From assembly GCA_026414805.1 (NCBI GenBank), contig JAOAIH010000021.1:1-44859 (forward strand): a DNA stretch of 44,859 bases, in the 5' to 3' direction. The translations under genes and the position numbers were made by a program. Shown one piece after another: positions 1-8,084 of this stretch (its first letter is position 1; each line of letters starts with the position of its first letter). The notes under the pieces are model-generated. The model did not search any database. It had not been told where the DNA came from and saw nothing but the letters and a program-made list of their open reading frames with translations. This DNA is from Spirochaetota bacterium. Its GTDB lineage: Bacteria > Spirochaetota > UBA4802 > UB4802.

Positions 1-42
1 CTTCTAAGCCGTGGGTCACAGGTTCGAGTCCTGTCTGGCGTG
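1..42 (+). tRNA. tRNA-Arg(TCT), 3' part (cut by window edge)
   Basis: The window opens inside a tRNA. Bases 1-7 form an anticodon loop CTTCTAA with anticodon TCT at 3-5. They are followed by the 3' anticodon stem (8-12), a 5-nt variable loop, a perfect T-arm ACAGG-TTCGAGT-CCTGT (18-34) and the 3' acceptor strand ending near 42. The U33 position and the canonical TTCGA T-loop fix the register. CCA does not appear to be encoded. The 5' half lies outside the window. Confidence 0.9.
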
Positions 43-258
43 CATTCCTTCCAACAATATATGCATATCAAGATAGTTATAACCACAAATTAAGATTGCC
101 TCACAATACGGTGATATCGTTGTACATCATTGCCATGTGGAATTAAAAAAATAAATTACATAATTTTTATGGTTGCAAATTATTGTAGTAATATATAAAT
201 TACTAAAATTATTTGTTTTATCTTTATGTATAATACAAAATACCTTCTAGGAGGATGT

Positions 259-621
259 ATGAGTAAAAAGATTGCGTATATTGTGACCCATGCGGATGAT
301 GACCCGGAAATGGCTTCTATTCCGTTTGTTTTGGCAAATACTGCTCTTGCTATGGATGTAACGCCAGTCATTATATTACAGGGCAAAGCGGTAATGCTTG
401 CCATGAAAGGATTTGCCCAACATATTCATTTTGAAGGGTTTAATCCACTTAATGAAATGATACATACATATATTGAAGCAGGCAATAAGCTTCTTGTATG
501 TACACCCTGTATGAACAAAAGGAAAATCAAAGTGGAGGATTTAATTGAAGGCGCTGAAGCCATAGGCGGCGCAAAAGTGAATGAGATAGTTCTTGAAAGT
601 GATGCGGTGTTAACCTACTAA
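259..621 (+). CDS. DsrE/DsrF-family small protein
   Basis: A 120-residue soluble protein. An AGGAGG at 249-254 just before the ATG at 259 sets this start over an in-frame ATG at 226. The opening MSKKIAYIVTHADDDPE, the run of small alternating beta/alpha segments and a CTPC-type motif near residue 80 (VCTPCMNKRKI) match the DsrE-like fold family. Family members act as sulfur carriers in sulfur oxidation or tRNA thiolation, or are uncharacterised 'peroxiredoxin-like' proteins. Here there are no other dsr or tus genes nearby, so the substrate cannot be named. The gene stands alone downstream of a tRNA and converges with the M28 peptidase, with only 8 bases between the two stop codons. Confidence 0.8.
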   Translation: MSKKIAYIVTHADDDPEMASIPFVLANTALAMDVTPVIILQGKAVMLAMKGFAQHIHFEGFNPLNEMIHTYIEAGNKLLVCTPCMNKRKIKVEDLIEGAEAIGGAKVNEIVLESDAVLTY

Positions 622-629
622 ATTATAGC

Positions 630-1865
630 TTATTTATCTTTTATCAATTGCGGACACCCTTTGATTTTCTTGTCCAGAAATTCAGTAACACTATTAACTA
701 TCTCAATGGCTGCTTTCACAACATCAGCGTGAATGTTTTCTACTGTATCATTCATAGTATGATATACGCTGTGTTGCTTTTCAACTTCAGTGGGGAGAGC
801 AATTAATGTTGTTGCCCGTGCACCAGCCTGTGCAAGTGGTGCAGCATCGGTTGCGCCAGTTCCCGGATACATGGCAAATGTGCTGGCAGCGTATCCTTTA
901 CTATGAGCTGTTGCCACACACGTCTTTGCAAACTCTTCTGAAAGCGTGACAAATCCATTGACATCGCTGGTCAAAAATTTGATTAGTTCTGGCCTGTACA
1001 GACTGTCAATGTTCAGATGATATGTTGGCATACAGCCAATGAGCTTTTTGTATTCATTTGCAAATGCTTTTGATCCTTTGAGGCCACATTCCTCACCATC
1101 AAAGCTTGCAAAAATTAAACGGGTGTAATGTGGGCGATAGTTACTGTAAAATTTTGCCAACACTACGGTAATGGCACTTGCTATTAAGTTATCCCCTGCA
1201 CCTGGCGTTGCACGATTGCTTTTGAAAAAGAGCATCTGCATGTTGAGAATGCCAAGCAGTATAATTACCACCATAAAGATTGCATGCACTGTGTGTAAAT
1301 TATAACTGTATCTATTTATCACAATTAGCCACGCCAAAATAAGTGATCCTACCATGGAAAGAATAATGGATGCAACGCGTATGCGATACAATCGTGGTGT
1401 GGTGCGCATAAACCTGAATTCATACGCACTGTCGTGATGACCACTGATAATGATCTGCTGGCGCACTTCTTTCTTTGGATTAATCATTCCAATGGCATTG
1501 TAGCCTGTTTGTGGTGTGTACAAAAAATCAAATGTGGCTTTGTATAGAATGAACTGACGTATTGCAATACTATTGGCAAGTGTGAATATGAATGCGGCTA
1601 CGATATACAATTTAATGAGTAAAAAAATTACCGCAGCTATGTAGAGCCATGGAACAAGCGTTAAGAATCCTAAAAAAGCGTGTGGATGAGTAATAAAGGA
1701 TTGTAACTGTACGGAGTGGCAATATGCTTTATACAAATAGAAAAATATTCGTGCTGTAAGATGTGAGTGCTCTGAGCAGGATGGCCTTGGGCCAATATTG
1801 TCGATTATAGTTTTTACAATTGTGAAGGCAAAATTGGTGAGGGAGTTAAGTGTTCTTTTTGTCAT
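630..1865 (-). CDS. Membrane-anchored M28-family metallopeptidase
   Basis: A 411-residue zinc aminopeptidase-like protein. The full set of M28 metal ligands can be seen: H143 and D145 in SGHHDS, bridging D225 in GAGDN, catalytic/ligand E258-E259 in DGEECGL, D287 in NIDS and H379 in YHTMNDT. Unlike classic secreted M28 enzymes it has hydrophobic segments before the domain (about 62-105) and a second pair inserted between the first and second ligands (about 163-213). It is therefore probably an integral membrane peptidase. No cleavable signal peptide is obvious. It is transcribed away from the arsenic genes and its substrate is unknown. Confidence 0.85.
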   Translation of the reverse strand: MTKRTLNSLTNFAFTIVKTIIDNIGPRPSCSEHSHLTARIFFYLYKAYCHSVQLQSFITHPHAFLGFLTLVPWLYIAAVIFLLIKLYIVAAFIFTLANSIAIRQFILYKATFDFLYTPQTGYNAIGMINPKKEVRQQIIISGHHDSAYEFRFMRTTPRLYRIRVASIILSMVGSLILAWLIVINRYSYNLHTVHAIFMVVIILLGILNMQMLFFKSNRATPGAGDNLIASAITVVLAKFYSNYRPHYTRLIFASFDGEECGLKGSKAFANEYKKLIGCMPTYHLNIDSLYRPELIKFLTSDVNGFVTLSEEFAKTCVATAHSKGYAASTFAMYPGTGATDAAPLAQAGARATTLIALPTEVEKQHSVYHTMNDTVENIHADVVKAAIEIVNSVTEFLDKKIKGCPQLIKDK

Positions 1866-2226
1866 GGTGTTGTTATGGTAAACTCTATCTTATTTTAGTG
1901 AAGCCTTTTAAAAAAGCGATGTAATTATACATTATTGCATTCTTTAAGTGATTGCAAAATAAATGTATCACAATATTTCCAAAAGAACACAGAGTGTAAA
2001 ATAGTACAAAATTTCTGTAAACAGTCTATTCAAAGCTAAAAGCTAATAGTTAGTAACTATCGCCAGTACTTTAAAAACCCATACAACTACTACGATGTGA
2101 TATAACCTAATTCAAGAACTTTTTATGCATAAAAAAAGTTTTATTAAAGAATAATTTTTTAGAACCTATTTGGTTATTTGGCTATATTGCCAAATATATA
2201 ATAGTTTAAAGAACCAAGGGTATTTT
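1866..2226. other. Intergenic region between the M28 peptidase and arsR
   Basis: A 361-base AT-rich spacer between divergent genes with no open frame worth calling. It holds one copy of the iterated word (CTATCGCC, 2057-2064, in AGTAACTATCGCC) and, at its right end, the arsR operator/promoter described separately. The upstream region of the peptidase must also lie here but shows no clear -35/-10 pair. Confidence 0.6.
2175..2202 (+). promoter_or_regulatory. Likely ArsR operator with -10 box
   Basis: A perfect 8-bp inverted repeat TATTTGGC (2175-2182), a 6-base spacer and GCCAAATA (2189-2196) abut a consensus TATAAT (2197-2202) about 25 bases upstream of the arsR start. ArsR/SmtB repressors typically bind imperfect 12-2-12-type palindromes overlapping their own promoter, so self-repression is the natural reading. 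The -35 element is not clear (TTGGTT at 2170 gives a long spacer). Assignment to ArsR is an inference from position and symmetry. Confidence 0.6.
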
Positions 2227-2571
2227 ATGGAACAATTAGTAAATCAAAAGTATAAAACCCGTGCTGCCATCATGAAAGCGCTAGCACATCCAAGCAGGCT
2301 TATGATGATAGAAGAGCTTGAAAAAGGCCCGCGTTGTGTATGCCAGCTGCAGGAGATTGTTGGTGCTGATATGTCAACAATTTCCAAGCATTTAGCGGTA
2401 CTTAAGAATGCTGGGCTTGTGTATGATGTAAAGCACCGGACAACCGTATACTATCATCTCAAAACACCGTGCGTTCTGGATTTTTTGGGATGTGTGGATA
2501 GGGTAATTGAACAAAATGTGGCGCAGCAATTGCAGGTAGCACAGTGTTGTGTAAATACAGTGCGGCAGTAG
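2227..2571 (+). CDS. arsR: ArsR/SmtB-family metalloid-responsive repressor
   Basis: A 114-residue winged-helix repressor. The segment ALAHPSRLMMIEEL, a recognition helix MSTISKHLAVLKNAGLV and a wing KHRTTVYYHL are all characteristic. Cysteines 37 and 39 (RCVCQL) match the alpha3 'CVC' As(III)/metal-binding motif of ArsR-type sensors. Additional cysteines near the C-terminus (GCVD, AQCC) could supply a third ligand. The ATG at 2227 is preferred to the longer frame from 2170, which would run through the operator. In the absence of metalloid it should repress the ars genes; binding of arsenite or similar should release it. It heads the ars cluster, but 195 bases and a separate promoter lie before the permease. 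Confidence 0.92.
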   Translation: MEQLVNQKYKTRAAIMKALAHPSRLMMIEELEKGPRCVCQLQEIVGADMSTISKHLAVLKNAGLVYDVKHRTTVYYHLKTPCVLDFLGCVDRVIEQNVAQQLQVAQCCVNTVRQ

Positions 2572-2670
2572 AAAGGTGTATATGGTTTTTACAAGAACAG
2601 TCACAAAAGTGGCAGGTGAGTGTATGTATGCACATATTTAATTATGCATTATAATATTTTGATCCTCTTT

Positions 2671-2719
2671 CACCATATTGGGTGGTGCTTTTGGCAACGA
2701 AAACGCTTTACAATATATT
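2671..2719 (+). promoter_or_regulatory. Promoter for the ars permease operon, with adjacent inverted repeat
   Basis: TTGGCA (2691-2696), a 17-base spacer and TATATT (2714-2719) make a good sigma-70-type promoter 54 bases before the permease ATG. Just upstream, CACCA (2671-2675) and TGGTG (2683-2687) form an inverted repeat that could bind a regulator. It is unlike the TATTTGGC operator in front of arsR, so whether ArsR acts here is open. Confidence 0.5.
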
Positions 2720-2772
2720 ACTAAACGTCTTTTGAAGCTGTAATCGTATTTAACTTATAGAGGAATGTGTAT

Positions 2773-4065
2773 ATGGATTGGAAAGCTGAAGTAAAAAAAT
2801 TATTGTACATCATGGTTATCTTTCTTGCTTTTTATTATTTACCACTTGGGAATCCTCGTTTTAACAATGCAGTTTTTGAAGCATTAGAACTTACCAAATG
2901 GTATGCACGAGAACATGTGTTGCTGTGCCTTGTTCCTGCGTTTTTTATTGCAGGAGCTATCGCCGCATTTGTGAGTCATAACAGTGTCATGAAATATTTG
3001 GGTCCCACCGCACCAAAGGTACTGGCGTATGGCGTTGCATCGGTATCTGGTACAATACTTGCGGTGTGTTCGTGTACGGTGCTTCCACTTTTTGCAGGTA
3101 TTTATACAATGGGTGCAGGATTAGGCCCAGCAACTGCGTTCTTGTATTCCGGGCCTGCCATCAATGTGCTGGCAATTATATTGACTGCACGCGTGTTAGG
3201 ATTAACAATAGGCGTTGCACGGGCTCTAGGTGCAATTTTGTTTAGTGTAATAATTGGCGCAGTGATGCACCTTATCTTCAGGAAAGAAGAAATTCAAAAA
3301 GCAAAAGCAATGATGGATATCCCTGAACCTGAAACAAGGCGTCCACTGTGGCAAACAGTTATTTATTTTTCACTGATGGTTGCAATACTGGTGTTTGCCA
3401 ACTGGGGAAAGCCTGCAACTGCCGAAGGTTTGTGGTATACAATCTTCAGCTACAAATGGGAAATCACTGCTGTTTCTTCAGTTCTTTTTGGACTTACCCT
3501 TGGTGCGTGGTTTGGTGTGAAGTGGTGGAAGATAATTGCTTCTTTTGTTGTTGTGGGTGCTGTAGCAGTGATAGGTAGCCCCATGGTATCATTTGCTACT
3601 GGTATTGTTGCACTTACATTGATTACTGCAACTGAAAAAGGTGAGATGGTACACTGGCTACAGCAAACGTGGTCATTTACACAGCAAATACTTCCATTGC
3701 TACTTGGTGGCGTGCTTGTTGCTGGGTTTTTGCTTGGGCGACCAGGACATGATGGCATTATTCCCTCAGAGTGGATTAGTACTGCTGTTGGGGGTAATTC
3801 CCTATTTGCCAATTTCATTTCCTCACTGATGGGTGCATTTATGTACTTTGCTACACTCACCGAAGTTCCAATTCTTCAGGGATTACTTGGTAGTGGAATG
3901 GGGTATGGACCAGCACTTGCTTTGCTTTTAGCAGGGCCAGCACTGTCTCTTCCTAGTATGCTGGTAATACGCAGTGTTATTGGTACAAAAAAGACTGTTA
4001 TCTATGTGTCGCTGGTTGTAATTATGGCAACAATTTCAGGACTTATATTTGGGATGATATATTAG
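2773..4065 (+). CDS. arsP: ArsP/YraQ-family permease
   Basis: A 430-residue polytopic membrane protein of the COG0701 permease family, whose characterised member ArsP exports trivalent organoarsenicals. The signature AVCSCTVLPLFAGIYTMGAG carries the conserved Cys-Ser-Cys (C99, C101), and the halves are related (GPAINVLAII and later GPALSLPSMLVI). About ten membrane segments are visible. AGAGGA at 2759-2764 favours the ATG at 2773 over a GTG six bases earlier. It is followed 11 bases later by a small thioredoxin-like gene, a pairing common for this family next to ArsR. Family members may also be generic metalloid permeases, so the organoarsenical role is inferred from family and context. A copy of CTATCGCC lies inside the gene at 2957. 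Confidence 0.85.
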   Translation: MDWKAEVKKLLYIMVIFLAFYYLPLGNPRFNNAVFEALELTKWYAREHVLLCLVPAFFIAGAIAAFVSHNSVMKYLGPTAPKVLAYGVASVSGTILAVCSCTVLPLFAGIYTMGAGLGPATAFLYSGPAINVLAIILTARVLGLTIGVARALGAILFSVIIGAVMHLIFRKEEIQKAKAMMDIPEPETRRPLWQTVIYFSLMVAILVFANWGKPATAEGLWYTIFSYKWEITAVSSVLFGLTLGAWFGVKWWKIIASFVVVGAVAVIGSPMVSFATGIVALTLITATEKGEMVHWLQQTWSFTQQILPLLLGGVLVAGFLLGRPGHDGIIPSEWISTAVGGNSLFANFISSLMGAFMYFATLTEVPILQGLLGSGMGYGPALALLLAGPALSLPSMLVIRSVIGTKKTVIYVSLVVIMATISGLIFGMIY

Positions 4066-4076
4066 GAGGTTTTTTT

Positions 4077-4310
4077 ATGAAAAGAATTGAAATACTTGGT
4101 ACAGGGTGCCAGAAATGCACCATGCTGCAAAATCTTGCTGAGCAGGCTGCCAGAGAATTGGGCATTGAATATGAAATCAAAAAAGTCAGCGATATCAAGC
4201 AGATTACAAGCTATGGGGTGATGATAACACCAGCACTTGTTGTAGATGGTAAGGTAAAGGTTGCCGGCAAAGTCCCATCGCTTGATGAGATAAAAAAATT
4301 AATTCAATAA
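4077..4310 (+). CDS. Small thioredoxin/glutaredoxin-like redox protein
   Basis: A 77-residue protein of the TM0996/MTH895 small thioredoxin-like family. The redox motif is C11-Q-K-C14 in GTGCQKCTML, followed by the cis-proline strand (VMITPALVVDGKV). AGGAGG directly overlaps the end of the permease stop, and the ATG is at 4077. These miniature disulfide proteins are often found between ArsR, the COG0701 permease and Acr3. They are thought to deliver reducing equivalents or hold a metalloid thiolate, but no substrate is established. Translation is likely coupled to the permease. Confidence 0.88.
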   Translation: MKRIEILGTGCQKCTMLQNLAEQAARELGIEYEIKKVSDIKQITSYGVMITPALVVDGKVKVAGKVPSLDEIKKLIQ

Positions 4311-4331
4311 AAAACAATAGGAGGTGGTAGT

Positions 4332-5375
4332 ATGTCTGAAAGTGTGGCAAAAAAGCTTTCATTTGTAGATCGTTTTTTAACGCTGTGGATATTTATTGCA
4401 ATAATAATGGGTGTTGTAGTTGGTTATTATCTGCCTGGTATAAAAGATTTCATTAATTCATTACAGGTAGGAACTACCAGTATACCAATAGCTATTGGTC
4501 TTATCCTAATGATGTATCCCCCGCTTGCAAAGGTTAAATATGAGGAAATGGGGAAGATATTCCGGAATAAGAAGTTGTTGGGAATATCGCTGCTGGTGAA
4601 CTGGGTTATTGGCCCTGTTGTCATGTTTGTGCTGGCGGTGCTAATTTTACGATCATACCCTGAATATATGATTGGCGTTATCCTTGTTGGGCTTGCGCGG
4701 TGTATTGCAATGGTAATTGTGTGGAATGAACTTGCTGGTGGCGACCGTGAGCTTGCAGTTGGGCTTGTTGCATTCAATGCAGTGTTTCAGGTATTGTTTT
4801 ATGCGGTGTACATCTATTTATTCATAACGTTAGCGCTCAATTGGCTTGGCCTTACTGAAGGGCTTGATATATCAATTTCGATGAGTGAATCAGCTAAAAC
4901 AGTGTTTATTTATTTAGGCATACCATTTTTAGGTGGTCTTATCACACGGTTTAGTTTGATAGCGCTTAAAGGCAAGGACTGGTACGAAAACAATTTTATT
5001 CCCAAAATAAGCCCCATCACATTAATTGCATTGCTTTTTACTGTTGTTGTAATGTTTTCAATGCAGGGCAGTAAAATAATTGAACGACCACAGGACGTCA
5101 TTATAGCTGCATTACCTATGCTTATATACTTTGTTGTAATGTGGTTTGCAACATTTTTTGTGGTCAGAAAAATCACAGGTGATTATCCAAAAACAACCGC
5201 AGTGGCTTTTACGGCTGCATCCAATGATTTTGAATTAGCCATAGCAGTTGCCATAGCAATTTTTGGCATACATTCAGGACAGGCATTTGCTACTGTCATT
5301 GGGCCACTTGTGGAAGTTCCTGTGCTCATTGGACTTGTCAATGTGGCACTGATATTCAAAAAACGATTTTTTTAA
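4332..5375 (+). CDS. acr3: Acr3-family arsenite efflux transporter
   Basis: A 347-residue, roughly ten-helix transporter that extrudes As(III) (sometimes Sb(III)) using the proton motive force. The Acr3 signature [22 protein letters not shown] is intact, including the essential membrane cysteine C124. The later [19 protein letters not shown] block, also diagnostic, is present. TAGGAGGTGG lies just before the ATG at 4332. It follows the small redox protein by 21 bases and should be cotranscribed. With ArsC reducing arsenate to arsenite elsewhere in the island, it supplies the main efflux step. Confidence 0.95.
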   Translation: MSESVAKKLSFVDRFLTLWIFIAIIMGVVVGYYLPGIKDFINSLQVGTTSIPIAIGLILMMYPPLAKVKYEEMGKIFRNKKLLGISLLVNWVIGPVVMFVLAVLILRSYPEYMIGVILVGLARCIAMVIVWNELAGGDRELAVGLVAFNAVFQVLFYAVYIYLFITLALNWLGLTEGLDISISMSESAKTVFIYLGIPFLGGLITRFSLIALKGKDWYENNFIPKISPITLIALLFTVVVMFSMQGSKIIERPQDVIIAALPMLIYFVVMWFATFFVVRKITGDYPKTTAVAFTAASNDFELAIAVAIAIFGIHSGQAFATVIGPLVEVPVLIGLVNVALIFKKRFF

Positions 5376-5399
5376 AAAATCAAGCATAACAAATTTCCT

Positions 5400-6485
5400 A
5401 TGCATTTTGAATGGATGGGCAGGCAGGAGAAGCAGGATGTAGCTACAGCCATACATCAGGTGTACATTGAGCTTTCTACTGCCTGTAATTTATCATGTAC
5501 CACCTGTGTGCGCAATTCTATACATAATTTTGCGATAGCTCATTTTAAAAAATCCTTGATGAATAAAATAATCCCGCAGTTGCAAAAGCTCTCACTACAG
5601 CAAGTAGTGCTCCTGGGATTTGGCGAAGCATTGTGCCATCCTGATATACAGTGGCATCTGCAAAAGCTTGCCACATTGTCGGTGCCAATAGTTCTTGTGA
5701 CAAATGGAATGCTAATAAATGAATTGTTGGCAGAAATTTTTGTGGCACTTCCGCTTGAAGCTGTGTATATTTCAATTGATGATGCAGCAGGAGTAGATCC
5801 ACCAAATCGACGTGGTGCTAACGTATCTATTCCTCTTGCAGTTATCAGTTTAATAAATGAAATTAAAAACAAGAAGCAATCACATAAACCGTTGGTAGGT
5901 GTTGAAACTGTTGCTACAACGCATAACGTGAAAGCTTTAACCACCATTATCGATGAAGCAAAAAAGTGTGGTGCTCAGCGCTTCATTGTAAGCAATGTAT
6001 TTCCCTACATAGAAGATATCAGTGATTCAATATTGTATTCAGTAGATGGTAAACACGATGGATTGAAACATATTCGCAAAATATTTTCAAAAGATAATAG
6101 TGTTGATATAGCCGGCGGCAATGCATCAGTGCTCAGGAGTTGTCCCTTCATTGAAAAGGGAACAATTTTTATAACAGCAAATGGAGATGTTGTCCCATGC
6201 CTTGAGTTGGCATATACGCATACTGCATATTATTTTGGAAATCCAAGAATCCATCAAAAATACTCTTTTGGAAATATTGCAGAAAGAGATATCACACAAA
6301 TCTGGAACAGCTATGAATTTGTTCGTTTTAGAGAAACATTTAAGTATTTTGAGTTTCCCGATTGCTCTTTATGTGTGGAACCAGATATGTGCTATCACCG
6401 AACAGTGGAACACAAGGATTGCTACTGGAATACATCCCCCTGTGGTGAGTGTTTATGGGCTAAAGGGATAGTACTGTGTCCATAA
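5400..6485 (+). CDS. Radical SAM/SPASM protein, similar to tungsten-enzyme cofactor maturases
   Basis: A 361-residue radical SAM enzyme. C29-x3-C33-x2-C36 (ACNLSCTTCVR) would bind the SAM [4Fe-4S] cluster, and GFGEALCHPD is the usual second strand motif. The C-terminus (about 319-361) is a seven-cysteine auxiliary cluster region, CSLC...C...C...CGECLWAKGIVLCP. That ending resembles, from memory, radical SAM maturases associated with tungsten aldehyde oxidoreductases (the cmo-like group); no such oxidoreductase is in the window. It is not the ArsS/DUF3641 arsenosugar enzyme. It begins 24 bases after acr3 and should share its transcript, though no clear ribosome site is seen and ATG 5415 is an alternative start. 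Role in arsenic handling is unknown. Confidence 0.75.
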   Translation: MHFEWMGRQEKQDVATAIHQVYIELSTACNLSCTTCVRNSIHNFAIAHFKKSLMNKIIPQLQKLSLQQVVLLGFGEALCHPDIQWHLQKLATLSVPIVLVTNGMLINELLAEIFVALPLEAVYISIDDAAGVDPPNRRGANVSIPLAVISLINEIKNKKQSHKPLVGVETVATTHNVKALTTIIDEAKKCGAQRFIVSNVFPYIEDISDSILYSVDGKHDGLKHIRKIFSKDNSVDIAGGNASVLRSCPFIEKGTIFITANGDVVPCLELAYTHTAYYFGNPRIHQKYSFGNIAERDITQIWNSYEFVRFRETFKYFEFPDCSLCVEPDMCYHRTVEHKDCYWNTSPCGECLWAKGIVLCP

Positions 6486-6617
6486 GCTTTAACTTATGCA
6501 TTGGAAGTTTTGAAAGGCAAACGAAATCTTTCTTTAAATATGATTCGACGTTTACATTATGCGCTTAACATACCTGCGGAAGTGCTAATTAAAGATAGAA
6601 AATCTAAACAATCATAA
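6486..6617 (+). pseudogene. Remnant of a HigA-type antitoxin (C-terminal part)
   Basis: Directly after the radical SAM stop codon, and in the same frame, an open stretch encodes ALEVLKGKRNLSLNMIRRLH followed by YALNIPAEVLIKDRKSKQS and a stop at 6615-6617. This is the typical end of an XRE/HigA antitoxin (second half of the helix-turn-helix, then LxIPAEVLI). There is no start codon, ribosome site or N-terminal half, and no HigB toxin alongside. It is read as a decayed fragment left by an insertion or rearrangement at the 3' end of the ars operon. Alternatively it might once have been fused by read-through, but the upstream protein already has a complete C-terminus. Confidence 0.65.
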
Positions 6618-6694
6618 CAGTCCAGATTAAAATCATAATCACAACAGAGAAGTATACGTGTTCTTCACTGAAGTGATTATGATAGTGAAAATTT

Positions 6695-7642
6695 TTATAA
6701 GAAGCTTGTGACAGAGAAATTTGCATACCACTTTCTGTCAGGTGTATCGGTGAGGTCATTATCATATTTGGTGTACGCTGGAATTGAAACAGATGCATTA
6801 AGTGCAATAACAGAATAAATTCTGAATAAGGCACCTACAATGACATCTGATGTCTTCAATGAATCATTCAATCCAAATGAAAATCCCCAGGAATCCTTGA
6901 TTGTTGTTTCATTTATATTTATGTAGTTAATTTTTATAAAACCTTTAATAGAATCCAATGTATACTCACAACCTAACAATATACCGTATACATTACCCCT
7001 ATCAACTTTATTAGAATTTATTTCTGTATTTTCATACACTATACCCAATGCACTTGCATATAAGCGTAATTTCTCAAGTGGTAAATATGAAAATGATTGA
7101 GTAATTGAATATGAGCGTGATCCGCTTCCTAGAGGGACTAACATTGCATTATCCGTTTTTTCTGCATCACCTGTAGGGAATGTCACTGCTATAGAAGTTA
7201 TACTGTCAAATACGTCAGAGAATGAGTGTAAATAAGAAGCACCAGCTTTAATATCGCCTAATCCATCTGCTTTTGATGTGGTGGATGTCCAGCTGTTTTT
7301 TATTTCTCTGTATACATACGGTATGCTTAATTCAAATTTAAGCTTTGACCATAGAATATACGATAGTGGAATAGAATAGATTTTAGTATAGTCAGAATAA
7401 TGGGATGCAATTCCTGCACTGGCTGTTTTGCCAAGTTCCATTAGATCATGTGGCATTAACACAACATCATTAGTAATAATTGAGTCAATAACAACTGTAT
7501 CAGCTTTATACATGGTAACATCAGTAGCGCCCTCACTATCAGGGGGCACGTAGTATTGAGCTTGAAGGCTTGTTGAAGGAATGAGAAAACAAAAAATAGT
7601 AATCGAAAAAAAGACAAGAGAATAAAAAATTTTTTTAAACAT
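6695..7642 (-). CDS. Outer-membrane beta-barrel (transporter-like) protein
   Basis: A 315-residue secreted protein. AAGGAG about ten bases upstream selects the ATG at 7642 (MFKKIFYSLVFF...), which gives a clean signal peptide ending near SLQAQ. The mature part has many alternating hydrophobic strands, a glycine-rich DGLGDIKAGASYLHSF segment and an aromatic-poor C-terminus ending in FSVTSFL. DGLGDIxxG is common in the phenol-degradation 'MetA-pathway'/transporter-like outer-membrane family, so a porin-like barrel of about 12-14 strands is likely. It is inserted on the opposite strand between the ars operon and arsC. Function is not known; a link with arsenic is only positional. Confidence 0.65.
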   Translation of the reverse strand: MFKKIFYSLVFFSITIFCFLIPSTSLQAQYYVPPDSEGATDVTMYKADTVVIDSIITNDVVLMPHDLMELGKTASAGIASHYSDYTKIYSIPLSYILWSKLKFELSIPYVYREIKNSWTSTTSKADGLGDIKAGASYLHSFSDVFDSITSIAVTFPTGDAEKTDNAMLVPLGSGSRSYSITQSFSYLPLEKLRLYASALGIVYENTEINSNKVDRGNVYGILLGCEYTLDSIKGFIKINYININETTIKDSWGFSFGLNDSLKTSDVIVGALFRIYSVIALNASVSIPAYTKYDNDLTDTPDRKWYANFSVTSFL

Positions 7643-8084
7643 AGATGCTATCTCCTTGATTATAGTTATGATAGTAAAATGCAAAAACTTCAGGCTACAA
7701 AATTATCTGTCAATAAATAATTTACTCTCATTCTATTTTTATGAGATAATAGTGGCACTTTTTTTGACTTATTATCACATTGCCCACTGTTAGTTACTGG
7801 CCAATAGTTAAAATAAATATTAAAATATTCACTATGATCCGGAGGGGGTGATTGTGTTATAGTTAAATTGCATCATCATTGATGGATTTTTGCAATGATT
7901 GATATGTACAATGAGATTTTTTTTATTGCCTTTTGTTTATGTATACTGTATGACATTGACCCTACAGTATTGTAAGGTATATATTATGGTATTGTATTGT
8001 AAAATATCTTAACAAAAAATTTACATTATATTGCAAATAAGAGCGATATGATAAAAGAAAGCAATTGAAAATTAAGAGGTAATT
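7643..8084. other. Intergenic region upstream of arsC and the outer-membrane protein
   Basis: A 442-base AT-rich spacer between divergent genes. No open frame of note is seen. A short ATCCGGAGGGGGTGATTGTG at about 7837-7856 looks like a ribosome site but leads only to a stop after four codons. The right half holds the arsC promoter and direct repeats listed separately. None of the iterated GGCGATAG words occurs here or anywhere between 5.6 and 10.2 kb. Confidence 0.5.
7956..8007 (+). promoter_or_regulatory. arsC promoter region with direct repeats
   Basis: TTGACC (7956-7961), an 18-base spacer and TATATT (7980-7985) form a credible promoter about 100 bases before arsC. Two copies of GTATTGTAARRTAT (7967-7980 and 7994-8007) lie 27 bases apart, one in the promoter spacer and one just after the -10 box. 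That is the placement expected for a repressor or other regulator site. They do not resemble the TATTTGGC palindrome upstream of arsR, so separate control of arsC is possible. Confidence 0.45.

Noticed and set aside
3450-3860. Minus-strand open frame of 136 codons inside the permease gene
   Set aside because: It lies antisense to a well-conserved membrane protein, has no ribosome site and its product is low-complexity; a shadow of the real gene.
5400-6485. ArsS arsenosugar radical SAM enzyme
   Set aside because: The C-terminal cysteine pattern is SPASM-like and the DUF3641 region of ArsS is not present.
7794-7810. TTACTGGCCAATAGTT as another copy of the iterated word
   Set aside because: It shares only the flanking letters; the GCGATAG core is missing.
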